The notes: generated from the letters alone by a model not told the origin. Counted from the stretch's first letter, positions 40,741 through 49,843 are shown. The stretch: DNA of 64,000 nucleotides from Nonomuraea jiangxiensis (GCF_900099965.1 NZ_FNDJ01000008.1:186001-250000), one strand, 5' to 3'. Numbers and translations are program-made.

Positions 40741-42554
40741 TTGCTGAGCAAGGTCACGCCGCAACTGGTCGTGGATGGTGCCCTACCGCTGCACCCGGTG
40801 ATCTCCCCGGACGGTCGCTGGGTCGCCTACACGGTCGCCCCGGTCGGACGGGCAGAGGACCATCCGGGCAGTGCGATCTGGATCGCCGCGACCGACCAAA
40901 GCTCATCACCCAGGAAGCTGACCGCGGGAACGGCGAAAGACTTCATCCCACGCTGGGCGCCGGATTCGACCTCGCTCTTCTTCGGATCGGACCGGGCGCG
41001 ACGAGGCACCATCCAGGTGTATCGGATATCCGTTGAGGGCGGCGAGGCGGAGACGCTGACCACCTGGCAAGGAGGAATCTCCGACTATCTTCCACTCGCC
41101 GACGGCCGGCGGATCGCGCTAGTGGCCACGGAGCCGCCGGCCGATGAGGGCGAGCGCAGGACGGCCGGGCGCGACGACGCCAAGGTGTGGGGAGAACAGG
41201 CGCCCTACGGCCGATTGTGGTTGCTCGAACTGAATTCCGGCCGGGCGCTCGTGGTGAACGGGCTCGGCGACAGGCATGTCGTCGAACTGGCGCAACGTCC
41301 GGATGGCGGTCCCCTCGCAGTGCTCAGCTGGGCGACCTCGGAGCTCGACCCTGGCTGCTCGTCCTGCGAGGTGCATGCGGTCGACCTGGAGACCGGCAGG
41401 GTCCAGCCGCTCGGCCGGGCCGCGTTGGAGGCGTCCTCGCCCACCTGGTGGAACACAGACGGCAACTGGCACCTGTGCTACCTGGCGACGACCCTGCCCG
41501 GGCCGGTCGGGGGGCGGGCCGTCTTCGACCTGGCCGTGCCCGGGACCGGCGCAGCAGGAGAGCATCGCAACCTGACCAGCGGCATGACCGTCTGCCCGTC
41601 CGGCCTGGCGGAGGTCGCGGACGGGCCGCCGCTGGCACTGTTCGCCGACGGGCTCGACACCGCGATCTACCGGCTCGATCCGGAAACACAGCGGTTCCAA
41701 CCGATGTGTTCCCTGGAGGGCTTGGCCGCCTGGCTCACCGCGAGTCAGTCTGGCGAGGTGGTCGCCGCGGTGGCGAGCACGGCGTATGAGCCGATGAACG
41801 TCCACGCCGGGCCGCCTGCCGATCGGCTCGTGCGGCTCAGCGACACCAGGCCGGAACTGCGCGGGATCAGGTGGGGAAGGCAGGAACGCCTCTCCTACAA
41901 GGCGGCCGACGGGCTCGACCTTGACGGGTTGCTGATCCTGCCGGTCGGCAGGAGCCGTCGCGACGGCCCGTTTCCGCTCATCACGCTGGTGCACGGCGGC
42001 CCGTACGACAGGTACGCCGACCGGTTCATGCTTGGCGTGATGCCGTCGGGGCAATGGCTTGCGACCGCGGGATATGCGGTCTTCCTGCCCAATCCACGGG
42101 GCGGCGAGGGCCACGGCCATGAATTCGCGGCGACCGTGGCCGGCGCGGTCGGCATGGACGAATGGACGGACATCGTCAGCGGCATCGACCTGCTGATCGC
42201 CGATGGCGTCGCCGATCCGGACCAGGTCTCAGCGGGAGCTGCGGCTGGGAAGGAACCGGCCCGCATGACCACGACCGGCTCAGCCCCATCTCCCACGCCT
42301 CGAAGATCCGCACGCCGGTGCTGATCCTGCATGGCGAGGACGACACGAACGTGCCGGTCGGCCAGGCCACGTACTTCCATCGCGCCTTGCGACACTTTGG
42401 TGTCGAGCACGAGTTCGTCGTCTATCCGCGTGAAGGCCACTCGATCCAGGAGCGCGGCCACCAGATCGACGTGCTGCGGCGCACCCGCGCGTGGTTCGAC
42501 CGCTGGCTCGCCGACCCTTCGCTGGAAGCCCACACCCGCGCCGCCACGTACTGA
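40741..42554 (+). pseudogene. Prolyl-oligopeptidase (S9) family peptidase, disrupted; catalytic serine region deleted
   Basis: The first frame (TTG start after GGAGG) encodes an S9 beta-propeller and the start of the hydrolase: LVHGGPYDRYAD, GYAVFLPNPRGGEGHG, EWTDIVSGIDLLIADGVADPDQV. The segment that should carry the nucleophile GWSHGG and about 60 further residues is missing at about 42235. The remainder continues in another frame with LSPISHASKIRTPVLILHGEDDTNVP and YPREGHSIQERGHQIDVL, the Asp and His of the triad. A deletion plus a frameshift thus removes the serine. The first frame ends at 42324 in nonsense sequence. Non-functional as a peptidase. Confidence 0.82.
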
Positions 42555-42601
42555 CGCACACGGGTGCCGTCACCGAACCGGTACGACGATCAACTGTACG
42601 G

Positions 42602-43111
42602 TCAGGTGACGGTGTCCAGCATGGTGCGGAGGATGCGCGTCATCGTGGCGATGTCCTCGGAGGCGAGGCCAGAGGTCAGGCGCTTGAGGGTGGCCGCGTG
42701 GTCGGTGAGCGTGGCGTCGATGATCGCCCTGCCCGCGTCGGTCAGCGTGACGCGGAAGCTGCGGCGGTCGGCCGGGTCGAGGCTGCGCTCCACCAGGCCG
42801 ACGGCTTCCAGGCGGTCCAGTCGGCTGGTCATGCCCGCGCGCGACATCATCAGGGTCGCCGACAGCTCCGAGGGGGTCAGGGTGTACGGCGGGCCCGAGC
42901 GGCGGAGGGCGGCGAGCACGTCGAACTCCCCGCGACCGAGGCCGTGACGCCCGAGCACGCCCTCCACCTGCGCCTCCACAGCGCGGGTGAGCAACGACAG
43001 GCGGCCGAGGACACCCATGGCCGAAAGGTCCAGGTCGGGGCGTTCGTGCCGCCACTGTTCAAGGATCGCGTCGATCGCGTCTCTGGGTTCCGGGTCTGCT
43101 TCTGCCGTCAT
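42602..43111 (-). CDS. MarR-family transcriptional regulator
   Basis: A 169-residue winged-helix repressor. LGRGEFDVLAALRRSG, LTPSELSATLMMSRAGMTSRLDRLEAVGLV and DPADRRSFRVTLTDAG form the wHTH and wing. Divergent from the cupin-DoxX operon with an imperfect palindrome between. A phenolic or quinone-type inducer is usual for the family; unknown here. Confidence 0.92.
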   Translation of the reverse strand: MTAEADPEPRDAIDAILEQWRHERPDLDLSAMGVLGRLSLLTRAVEAQVEGVLGRHGLGRGEFDVLAALRRSGPPYTLTPSELSATLMMSRAGMTSRLDRLEAVGLVERSLDPADRRSFRVTLTDAGRAIIDATLTDHAATLKRLTSGLASEDIATMTRILRTMLDTVT

Positions 43112-43135
43112 GTCGCCAGATTCTATTCGACAAGA

Positions 43136-43157
43136 GATAGTTAGACGTCGTACTATC
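43136..43157. promoter_or_regulatory. MarR operator candidate
   Basis: GATAGT (43136-43141) and ACTATC (43152-43157) flank a GACGTC centre; 18 of 22 positions are symmetric. It lies 25 bases from marR and just upstream of the cupin gene. Confidence 0.7.
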
Positions 43158-43178
43158 GTGCCACGAACTACCTAGGGA

Positions 43179-43751
43179 GTGGCATTGACTGTGATCGATC
43201 CCCATGACACCCAAGCGGTGCTGGTGCGGGCGGGCGAGGCCGAGATCCTCGGCGAGCCCCCGAACATGATGGAACTGCTGGCGGACGCCGAGACCACAGG
43301 CGGACGGGTCAGCGCGATCCGCAGCAAGATCGGTAAGAACACCGACGGGCCGCCGCCGCACTACCACAACGAGGCGGCCGAGATCTTCTACATCATCGAC
43401 GGCGGCCTGCACGTCCTGACCGGCGAGCACGTCGTCACCGTGGGGACGGGCGACTTCCTGCTCGTGCCGCCGCAGACCCCGCACGCGTTCAGCACTCCGG
43501 AGTACACAGGCGTGGACATGCTGATCTTCAAGCCGGGCGCCGAGCGCTTCGGCTACTTCCGGCTGGGAGACCGCGTCCGCCGGGGCGAGGCGAGTCCGAA
43601 GGAGATCCTCGACGCCCAGGACCTCTACGACAACCACTTCCACGACAGCGTGGTCTGGCGCCACTTCCGCGGCACTGAAGCCGGGAGCCGTCTCCTCGTC
43701 CTGCCGCCGAGTGACGACGCGCCCCCTGCCAGGGAAGGAGACGCACGGTGA
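43179..43751 (+). CDS. Cupin-domain protein
   Basis: A ~190-residue single cupin: PPPHYHNEAAEIFYIIDGGLHVL (motif 1 with His, His, Glu) and FLLVPPQTPHAFSTPE (motif 2 with His) give a metal site. A quercetin-dioxygenase-like or isomerase-like role is possible; nothing decides. The GTG at 43179 gives the longest reading; TTG 43185 has GGGAG at better spacing (five bases), GTG 43191 is another option. Co-translated with the DoxX-like gene. Confidence 0.86.
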   Translation: MALTVIDPHDTQAVLVRAGEAEILGEPPNMMELLADAETTGGRVSAIRSKIGKNTDGPPPHYHNEAAEIFYIIDGGLHVLTGEHVVTVGTGDFLLVPPQTPHAFSTPEYTGVDMLIFKPGAERFGYFRLGDRVRRGEASPKEILDAQDLYDNHFHDSVVWRHFRGTEAGSRLLVLPPSDDAPPAREGDAR

Positions 43752-44101
43752 ACGTGACGGCCGTCATCCTGTCCATCGTGCTGGCGGGCGCGTCGCTGGC
43801 AGGCGGCGCCGCCAAACTCGCGGGGGCCCGCTCCATGCGCGAGGACGCGAGGCGGTTCGGCCTGTCCTATTCCGCCTACCGGCTCATCGGCCTCAGCGAG
43901 GCGCTGGCCGCCGCAGGTCTCCTCGCCGGCCTGGCCCGATGGCCGATCGGCATCGCCGCGGCCGCCGGCCTGGTCTGCCTGATGGCCGGTGCGGTGGCCG
44001 TACACCTCAGGGCCGGAGATGCGCCGGCCAAGACCGCCGCGCCGATCGCCGTCGCCTGCCTGGCGATCATCACCGCCCTCATCCAGACCGCCGCCGCCTG
44101 A
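43748..44101 (+). CDS. DoxX-like membrane protein
   Basis: A 117-residue protein with four membrane segments: VILSIVLAGASLAGGAAKL, LIGLSEALAAAGLLAGL, IGIAAAAGLVCLMAGAVAV and IAVACLAIITALIQ. The GAAKLAG and RLIGLSEALAAAGLL patterns are typical of DoxX-like proteins. GTG overlaps the cupin stop. It ends in a strong hairpin terminator. Possible redox or electron-carrier role. Confidence 0.83.
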   Translation: MNVTAVILSIVLAGASLAGGAAKLAGARSMREDARRFGLSYSAYRLIGLSEALAAAGLLAGLARWPIGIAAAAGLVCLMAGAVAVHLRAGDAPAKTAAPIAVACLAIITALIQTAAA

Positions 44102-44106
44102 CGGCC

Positions 44107-44143
44107 CACACCTCGCCCGGACGGCGACACCGGGCGAGGTGTG
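44107..44143 (+). terminator. Strong hairpin terminator after the cupin-doxX operon
   Basis: A perfect 14-base stem, CACACCTCGCCCGG (44107-44120) with CCGGGCGAGGTGTG (44130-44143), around a 9-base loop, starts six bases after the stop codon. No U-tract. Confidence 0.85.
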
Positions 44144-44329
44144 CGGGAAGGACGAGGGTCGGGCGCCGTCAGCGGCGCACGGAACTGAGGAGCATGGGCA
44201 GGGAGCGGTGGAACTTTCGTTCCCAGCACGCGGGGGAATGCGTGCCCCGGTAGAAGAGCGTGGCCAGGAACAGACGCGCCGGGGCGCGGGCTGAGATACG
44301 AGTGTCGTAGCTGCAATGCGGTATAGCTT

Positions 44330-44610
44330 GGCCATCGGATACGCGCTGGCTGCCGTCTTGATCGCCGGGTCCGAGAGCCCTTCCCGGTTGGCCGGCCACT
44401 CGCCGCCGCCGACCGGCTGGGCGCCCGCCTTTGCGCTGAGACGCACGCGGTCGCGCATACCGGGACGCCCGGCCAGCCATGCGCCGATCACCCGTTCGCT
44501 GTGCCCGCCAGCGCCATCCGGATCGGACCAGAACGCGTAGCAGTTCGCCGCGTCGATCAGTGTGCCGCCCGCGTCGGCAGTTCTGCGGAAGCCCGGGTTG
44601 GGATGCGTGG
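44330..44610 (-). pseudogene. Aldo/keto reductase fragment
   Basis: An open stretch without a proper start encodes GGTLIDAANCYAFW, HSERVIGAWLAGRP and RVRLSAKAGAQP, which match the early part of an AKR (active-site Asp, Tyr and Lys region). The first ~25 and last ~200 residues of a normal 320-residue AKR are missing. The frame then runs into unrelated sequence. It lies behind the tetR stop. Confidence 0.68.
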
Positions 44611-44642
44611 GGGGCCACCCGACAGGCCGCCCCCGCAAGGGA

Positions 44643-45224
44643 TCACCGGTGTAGGTTGGGCCCAAGGTCTGGCGGATTGGCAAGGGCGTGCACGCCAGCG
44701 CGAATGCGTTCGGTGTCCATGTGCTGATGCCAGCGCAGGTAGTCGATGACGTCTGCGCGGAGTGCGGTGAACACGGCATGGGCGAGGTATCCGGCGTCCA
44801 CCGTGGGCCGCGCCGCATGGATCCGGTCGGCGAGTTCGTCGATCCAGAATCGGCTGGCGGGGTTGGCGTAGTAGGCGTGCGGCCCGTAGTGCTCCAGGGC
44901 GCGGATGAGCGTGCGGTTTTCCAAGACGAAATCGAGCAATGCATCAAGGTAGGCGTGCAGGCGTGCGACAGCGTCTCCGCCGGGTCCGAGCGGGGGCTTT
45001 CCAGATCGCACGCGGCTCTGCAGGGCGGTGACACGTGGCGCGATGAGCGCATCGACCAGTCCCAGCAGGTCGCCGAAGCGGCGCATGATCGTGGCCTTGC
45101 CGACCCCGGCGGCCTGGGCGATGCGCGCCAGGCTGACATGGTCGAGGTCCTCGCGCTGGAAGAGCGCTTCCGCTGCGGCCAGCACGGCGGCGCGGTTGCG
45201 GGCGGCATCGGCGCGTTCGGTCAC
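44643..45224 (-). CDS. TetR-family transcriptional regulator
   Basis: A 193-residue repressor with HTH DHVSLARIAQAAGVGKATIMRRFGDLLGL and a helical ligand domain (AHAVFTALRADVIDYLRW). GTG 45224 is chosen since AAGAAGGG lies seven bases upstream; a GTG six bases further up is possible. Two 14-base direct repeats lie just upstream and may be its binding sites. The divergent target is probably the MDR reductase 246 bases away. Confidence 0.88.
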   Translation of the reverse strand: MTERADAARNRAAVLAAAEALFQREDLDHVSLARIAQAAGVGKATIMRRFGDLLGLVDALIAPRVTALQSRVRSGKPPLGPGGDAVARLHAYLDALLDFVLENRTLIRALEHYGPHAYYANPASRFWIDELADRIHAARPTVDAGYLAHAVFTALRADVIDYLRWHQHMDTERIRAGVHALANPPDLGPNLHR

Positions 45225-45247
45225 AGCCACACCCTTCTTGCATAAGT

Positions 45248-45284
45248 GGACCAGCGGACCGTATCGTACCGGACCAGCGGACCG
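45248..45284. repeat. 14-bp direct repeat (period 23) upstream of tetR
   Basis: GGACCAGCGGACCG occurs at 45248-45261 and 45271-45284, separated by TATCGTACC. Each unit is itself GGACC-AGC-GGACC, giving four GGACC elements in the same orientation. It sits 24-60 bases upstream of tetR, likely within its promoter. Confidence 0.8.
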
Positions 45285-45470
45285 GTTTATGTCTCGTTTG
45301 CAGGCTGCATGGGTGCGATGGGAGCGATGGGAGCGTTTCACGCCAGAACAGCGAGCCGGTCCACGTCCTTGCCGAACTCGTGGCGGAGTTGAGCCCGGAT
45401 GTGCGGAGTGCGCAGTTGGGCCCTGTTGGTTGGACGTCATTGATGGGACGCCAAGCCGAGAGAGGAAGCT

Positions 45471-46397
45471 ATGAAACGGGTCTGCCGGGCTGTCATGTTC
45501 TCTGAGTACGGTGAAGTCGAGGTCTTGCGGGTGGCCGAGCGTGAGGTGCCCGAGCCCAGCGCGGGGCAGGTCCGGATCGCCGTCCGCGCCGCCGGTGTCA
45601 ACCCCATCGACTGGAAGCTCCGCAGCGGCGCCATGGCCGCCGTGATGCCCGTGCGGTTTCCGGCCGTTCCCGGTGTCGATGTCGCCGGCGTCGTCGAATG
45701 CGTAGGGCCAGACGTGACCGATTTCACCGTCGGAGACGAGGTGTTCGGCAAGGCGGTCGCCGGAAGTTACGCCGAACTTGCGCTGGCGAACCTCGACGCT
45801 ATCGCCGCCAAGCCCGAAGCGGTGTCCTGGGAGGTGGCAGCCGCCCTGCCCGTGGCCAGCACCACGGCCTATCACGCCCTTGCCCAACTCGGACTGGCAC
45901 AGGGCGAGACGATCGTGATCGATGGCGCGGCCGGTGGTGTGGGAACTATCGCCGCCCAGATCGCGCGGCATCGCGGACTCACGGTGATCGGCACGGCCAA
46001 CCCGCGCAACCACGACTACCTGCGCTCCCTCGGTGCCATCCCCGTGACCTACGGCGACGGCCTGGCCGACCGGGTCCGGACCGTCGCCGCGCCCGGTGTG
46101 GATGCCGCCGTGGACGTAGCGGGACGCGGCTCCCTTCCAGCCCTGGTGGAGTTGACAGGAAACCCCGACCGTGTGATCACTATTGCCGACGCGTCGGCGG
46201 AGTCACTGGGCGTGCGGTTCGCCTACGGCGAGCCCGACGACATGCCCGGCATCCTGGCCGAAGCGGCAGCGCTCGTGGCGGTCGGCACGATCACGGTTTC
46301 CATCGCCCGCACCTATCCCTTGGCCGACGCGGCCGCCGCCCACCGCGACAGCCAGACAGGGCACGTCCGCGGCAAACTGGTCCTGACGCCGATCTGA
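45471..46397 (+). CDS. NADP-dependent MDR oxidoreductase (quinone reductase-like)
   Basis: A 308-residue zinc-free medium-chain reductase. It has GVNPIDWKLRSG (here AAGVNPIDWKLRSG), FPAVPGVDVAGVVE, and the NADPH turn DGAAGGVGTIAAQIARHRG. Family members reduce quinones or enones. ATG 45471 follows GAGAGGAAGC. It ends before a gene-poor transposon remnant region. Probably controlled by the divergent TetR. Confidence 0.92.
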   Translation: MKRVCRAVMFSEYGEVEVLRVAEREVPEPSAGQVRIAVRAAGVNPIDWKLRSGAMAAVMPVRFPAVPGVDVAGVVECVGPDVTDFTVGDEVFGKAVAGSYAELALANLDAIAAKPEAVSWEVAAALPVASTTAYHALAQLGLAQGETIVIDGAAGGVGTIAAQIARHRGLTVIGTANPRNHDYLRSLGAIPVTYGDGLADRVRTVAAPGVDAAVDVAGRGSLPALVELTGNPDRVITIADASAESLGVRFAYGEPDDMPGILAEAAALVAVGTITVSIARTYPLADAAAAHRDSQTGHVRGKLVLTPI

Positions 46398-46738
46398 CGG
46401 CTGCGGCTAAATCAAGATCAGCGAGGCCTCCGCTGTGGCCGATTGTGATCTTGCAACGGTCCGGTCGCTGCGGGAGTGTTACCAGGGCCGCCACAAGCGA
46501 CCGCCCGCTTCCTCCAGCGCCTCCTGAAAGGCCCCACACCTCCGGGCGTCGCGCCCGGCCGCCGTCGACGTCTGCCCGGTAACCGGAAGCGACCAACTTC
46601 GTTGGATTCACGGCCGTTGGTCCGCGACATACCTTCGCCCGGACCGGGATGGTTCCTCCGGAGCAACAGCACCGATCACCTCGCCGCTGCTCTACAACGG
46701 CCTGGCGCGACCTCCCGCCTCAGGGTCACCGTGAAGCA
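46398..46738. other. 341-base gap with an inverted repeat
   Basis: No gene is supported here. CAAGATCA (46413-46420) and TGATCTTG (46446-46453) form a perfect 8-base inverted repeat with 25 bases between, near the end of the MDR gene. It may be a terminator or an insertion boundary. The rest is GC-rich without recognisable structure. Confidence 0.4.
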
Positions 46739-47146
46739 ATGAGCGCTGAACCACCCGACGCCGTCCCCGCTGCCCCGCCCGGCGACACCCCTACGGGCGC
46801 TACCGACGCTACACCGGTGGCGCTGGCGCGGTACCGGGTCCTGGTGCCGCATCTGTACGAGGGAGTGACGCTCAAAGCGGCCGCGGCCAGCAGCGGCGTG
46901 CCGTACCGGACGGCGCAGCGCTGGCTGGCCGCCTACAAACGGGACGGCCTGCTGGGGCTGGCCCGGGCCGGCCGCTCCGACAAGGGGCGCCGCAGGCTAC
47001 CCGAGGAGCTGATCGCTTTCATCGAAGGCCTGGCGCTCAAACCGCCCCGTCCGACGATCGCGAAGATCCATCGGCAGGCCGTCGGCGTGGCCGCCCAGCG
47101 TGGCCAGCCCAAGCCTGCCCCACCCTGGTCTCGGGAATTCCGATGA
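46739..47146 (+). pseudogene. Mu/TniA-type transposase, N-terminal HTH part only
   Basis: A 135-residue remnant. ARYRVLVPHLYEGVTLKAAA, SSGVPYRTAQRWLAAYKRDG and SDKGRRRLPEELIAFIEGLAL are the N-terminal DNA-binding region of Mu-C-type (TniA-like) transposases. The DDE domain (several hundred residues) is absent. The frame passes into unrelated sequence and ends. The following fragment belongs to the partner ATPase, so an internal deletion fused the two genes. Confidence 0.75.
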
Positions 47147-47280
47147 CTTCGCCACCACCGAAGCCATCGCCGCGATCGCTCGCGTCACCAACGGCAACTT
47201 CCGGCTCACCACCTGCCTCGTCGACCAGATCGAACGCGTTCTGGAGTTCAACCAGCTGAGCACCGTCACCAAAGAAGCCC
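47112..47280 (+). pseudogene. TniB-like transposition ATPase, C-terminal fragment
   Basis: In a different frame from the transposase piece, TTEAIAAIARVTNGNFRLTTCLVDQIERVLEFN and LSTVTKEA match the C-terminal helical region of AAA transposition ATPases. The P-loop part is missing. Together with the preceding fragment this is the scar of a two-gene transposon. Confidence 0.7.
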
Positions 47281-47497
47281 GCCTACTTCCCGCTGGTGGA
47301 GAGCTGGGTAGAGCGGGCTGAGCCGCACTTCGTGCAGGTGCACTACTCGATCCGCGTCCCGATAGGCGACGAACCGGGAGGTGAGGCGCTGGCAGCCGAG
47401 GCGCAGGCCGCGCTCGGACGGCCAGGCGGAGGTCCCACCGGCAATGGAGCAGAATGGAGAGCCACGACAGCACTCAAGGGAAAGAGGCCAGGCGACG
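47281..47497 (+). other. Orphan open stretch between transposon scar and APH-like gene
   Basis: The frame encoding YFPLVESWVERAEPHFVQVHY runs out of the scar without its own start and matches nothing I recognise; it may be the 3' part of a broken gene. The rest is the leader of the next gene. Confidence 0.3.
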
Positions 47498-48349
47498 ATG
47501 CAGGCGTCAGAGGTTTCGCGTGCCGTGGCCGCGGCCATGTCGACCGCCTCATCACTTGGCCTGGCAGTCGACGACACGATCGTTCTTCAGAACTCGAACA
47601 AGCTCACTCTGCGTCTCCTGCCTTGTGACGTCCTGGCCCGGGTGGCACCCGTAACGCATCAGATCGCGCAGTTCGAAGTCGACCTTGCTCAGCGGCTCGC
47701 CGAATCCGGCTGCCCTGTGGCCGTTCTCGAGCCTCGGGTGGAGCCACGCGTCCATAAGCGGGATGGCTTCGACGTCACGCTATGGACCTACTACGAACCC
47801 GTGACACCTCCAGAGGTCTCACCAGCCGACTACGCCAACGCGCTTGAGCGGCTGCATGCCGGCATGCGCAAGCTCGACGTCCCGACACCGCACTTCACGG
47901 ATCGAGTCGAACAGGCTCAGCAACTCGTGGCGAACCGCGACCGTACTCCGGCGCTTCCCGACGCGGACCGGGAACTGCTCGGTGACACGTTACGAAACCT
48001 GAGACGAGTGATCGGCGAGCGCGGCGCCGCCGAGCAACTGCTGCACGGCGAACCACACCCCGGCAACGTGCTCACCACGAAGAACGGGCCGCTGTTCATC
48101 GACCTTGAGACGTGTTGCCGTGGACCTGTCGAATTCGACCTCGCCCATGCGCCCGAAGACGTCAGCCGGCACTACCCGGGGATCGATCAGGAGTTGCTGC
48201 GCGAGTGCCGGATCCTCGTACTGGCGATGATCACCACCTGGCGCTGGGATCGAGACGACCAACTCCCGAACGGGCGCCGGCTCGGCAACGAGTGGCTCGG
48301 CCAGATCCGAGCAGCGCTCGATCACAAAGGGCTGGACACCCCCGGCTGA
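47498..48349 (+). CDS. Aminoglycoside-phosphotransferase-fold kinase
   Basis: A 283-residue APH/choline-kinase-fold protein. The catalytic loop reads LLHGEPHPGNVL; Glu stands where HGD normally has Asp, a variant seen in the family. LFIDLETCCRGPVEFDLAH is the Mg-binding segment with Asp. Substrate unknown; an antibiotic-kinase role is not shown. ATG 47498 is chosen because the family fold starts soon after; ATG 47444 with AGG upstream would add 18 residues. It overlaps the convergent methyltransferase by 28 bases. Confidence 0.83.
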   Translation: MQASEVSRAVAAAMSTASSLGLAVDDTIVLQNSNKLTLRLLPCDVLARVAPVTHQIAQFEVDLAQRLAESGCPVAVLEPRVEPRVHKRDGFDVTLWTYYEPVTPPEVSPADYANALERLHAGMRKLDVPTPHFTDRVEQAQQLVANRDRTPALPDADRELLGDTLRNLRRVIGERGAAEQLLHGEPHPGNVLTTKNGPLFIDLETCCRGPVEFDLAHAPEDVSRHYPGIDQELLRECRILVLAMITTWRWDRDDQLPNGRRLGNEWLGQIRAALDHKGLDTPG

Positions 48350-49161
48350 TCGCCGGCCTTCGACGCCGCAGCCGACGGAGGCACCTCAACCACGAAGCAC
48401 AGGAAACTGAGCTTGGCCGTGAAGTCATCGATCTCGTCGGGGAACAGCTCACGGGCGGCCGGGTCGGCCTGCGGCTCACTGATGACCGTCAGGCGGAACC
48501 CGGCGGAGGCGAAGGCATCGGTCATCGCGTGCAACGGCCTGCGCCAGAAGGTCATCGGGAAGGACTGCCCGTTGAACGTCCAGTCTTCGGTAAAGCTGGT
48601 GGTCGCGAAATAGCTGGGCCGAGGAGGATCCTGAATCAAGTAATCCACCAAAGGATGCTGCACCGACGCGATCAATCGGCCACCGGGCCTGAGCACTCGC
48701 CGCATCTCGGCCAGCGTCGGCCCCCAGTCCTCCAGATAGTGCAGCACCAACGACGCCACCACGTCGTCGAACGAGTCGTCGGCGAACGGCAGCGGATCGC
48801 GCACGTCGACCACCTGCAGGTCCACGTCATCACCGAGCCGCCGCCTGGCCAACGCCAGCATCCCGGCGCTGGAGTCGATGCCGGTGACGACGGCACCGCG
48901 CTCACGCAGCGCGGCGGACAACGGCCCCGAGCCGCACCCGGCGTCCAGAACCCGGCGACCGGCCACCTCTCCCGCAAGGGTCATGATCGCGGGCCGCGCC
49001 AAGTACGCGTTGACGATGTTGTTCTCGGTCTCCGCCGAGTACGCCTCGGCGAAACTGTCGTAGTCATTCACCTGGACCGAATCTGCAGCCTGAGCTGCGC
49101 CCGAATCCCACGCAGGACGCCCTGCTGCGAAAGTCTCGGGCCCATCGGTTACGCGTTCCAT
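48322..49161 (-). CDS. SAM-dependent methyltransferase (class I)
   Basis: A 279-residue methyltransferase. Motif I VLDAGCGSGPLSAALRERG binds SAM; GIDSSAGMLALARRRL, VVDVRDPLPFADDSFD and LVLHYLEDWGPTLAEMRRVLRPGG follow in the usual order. The C terminus LCFVVEV completes the sheet. Substrate unknown. The first ~30 residues before NDYDSFAEAY are poorly conserved in character, so a later start is possible. Confidence 0.87.
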   Translation of the reverse strand: MERVTDGPETFAAGRPAWDSGAAQAADSVQVNDYDSFAEAYSAETENNIVNAYLARPAIMTLAGEVAGRRVLDAGCGSGPLSAALRERGAVVTGIDSSAGMLALARRRLGDDVDLQVVDVRDPLPFADDSFDDVVASLVLHYLEDWGPTLAEMRRVLRPGGRLIASVQHPLVDYLIQDPPRPSYFATTSFTEDWTFNGQSFPMTFWRRPLHAMTDAFASAGFRLTVISEPQADPAARELFPDEIDDFTAKLSFLCFVVEVPPSAAASKAGDQPGVSSPL

Positions 49162-49294
49162 CGCCGCAGCCTAGCCTGCAACCGGCAGGCGCGGCGCGGC
49201 CAGTCCGCTGCCGCCACAGCCCACGGTCCATCAGCGCCGTGCAGGGAGACCGGCCTCAATAGAGGTGGGGTCGTCTTCCTCGTCGAGAAAGGCC

Positions 49295-49843
49295 ATGTAC
49301 GTGAGCGATGATCAGCCCTCGCCCGAGACTCCGTTCAGAACGATCAAGGTCCGTGTCAGCGCCCTGGTGTTCTGCGGCGACGAAGTGGCACTACTGCGCA
49401 GGGACCGCCCCAACAACACCCACCTCTACACCACGATCGGGGGGAACGTTTCCGCAGGTGAACCGCTCGATGCCGCCCTCGCCCGGGAGCTGGAAGAAGA
49501 GCTCGCCCTCGCTCCCGGCGTGGGCACGGAGCCGGAGCTGCTGTGGCTGATGGACGTGAGGGTAACGCGGCCGGGAAACACGCCTTCGCCCCGCAAACTC
49601 CACCTGATCTATCGCCTCCACGTTACCGAGGACGACCGCCGCACTCTCGCCACTCACGAGTTCGACGAACTCGCCGAGGGCGGCCATGAGATCGGTCATG
49701 TGCAGTGGGTCGACTACCGGCAGGCCGACCTGCCGTTGTTCCCTCCCATCGGAGCGGCGCTCGCCCAGCTGCCCACTCCGACCGCGAGGCCGAGCACCGT
49801 CGAGCTGCCCGCGGTGACGGACAAGGAGTACACCTGGATCTGA
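49295..49843 (+). CDS. Nudix hydrolase
   Basis: A 182-residue Nudix protein. RVSALVFCGDEVALLRRDRPNNTHLYTTIGG leads into the box GGNVSAGEPLDAALARELEEELAL, in which REL is retained and the last part reads EEELAL without the final Gly. ATG 49295 follows GAGAAAGG closely; GTG 49301 has better spacing. Possible nucleotide-pool or NDP-sugar hydrolase. Confidence 0.87.
   Translation: MYVSDDQPSPETPFRTIKVRVSALVFCGDEVALLRRDRPNNTHLYTTIGGNVSAGEPLDAALARELEEELALAPGVGTEPELLWLMDVRVTRPGNTPSPRKLHLIYRLHVTEDDRRTLATHEFDELAEGGHEIGHVQWVDYRQADLPLFPPIGAALAQLPTPTARPSTVELPAVTDKEYTWI

Noticed and set aside
43625..45208. 527-codon leftward frame crossing cupin, doxX, AKR fragment and tetR
   Set aside because: A chance open frame; only the AKR-like part (about 44330-44610) has recognisable sequence.
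46413..46453. Terminal inverted repeat of the transposon
   Set aside because: Both arms of the 8-base repeat lie on the same side of the remnant, so it is not a pair of element ends; kept only as an inverted repeat.
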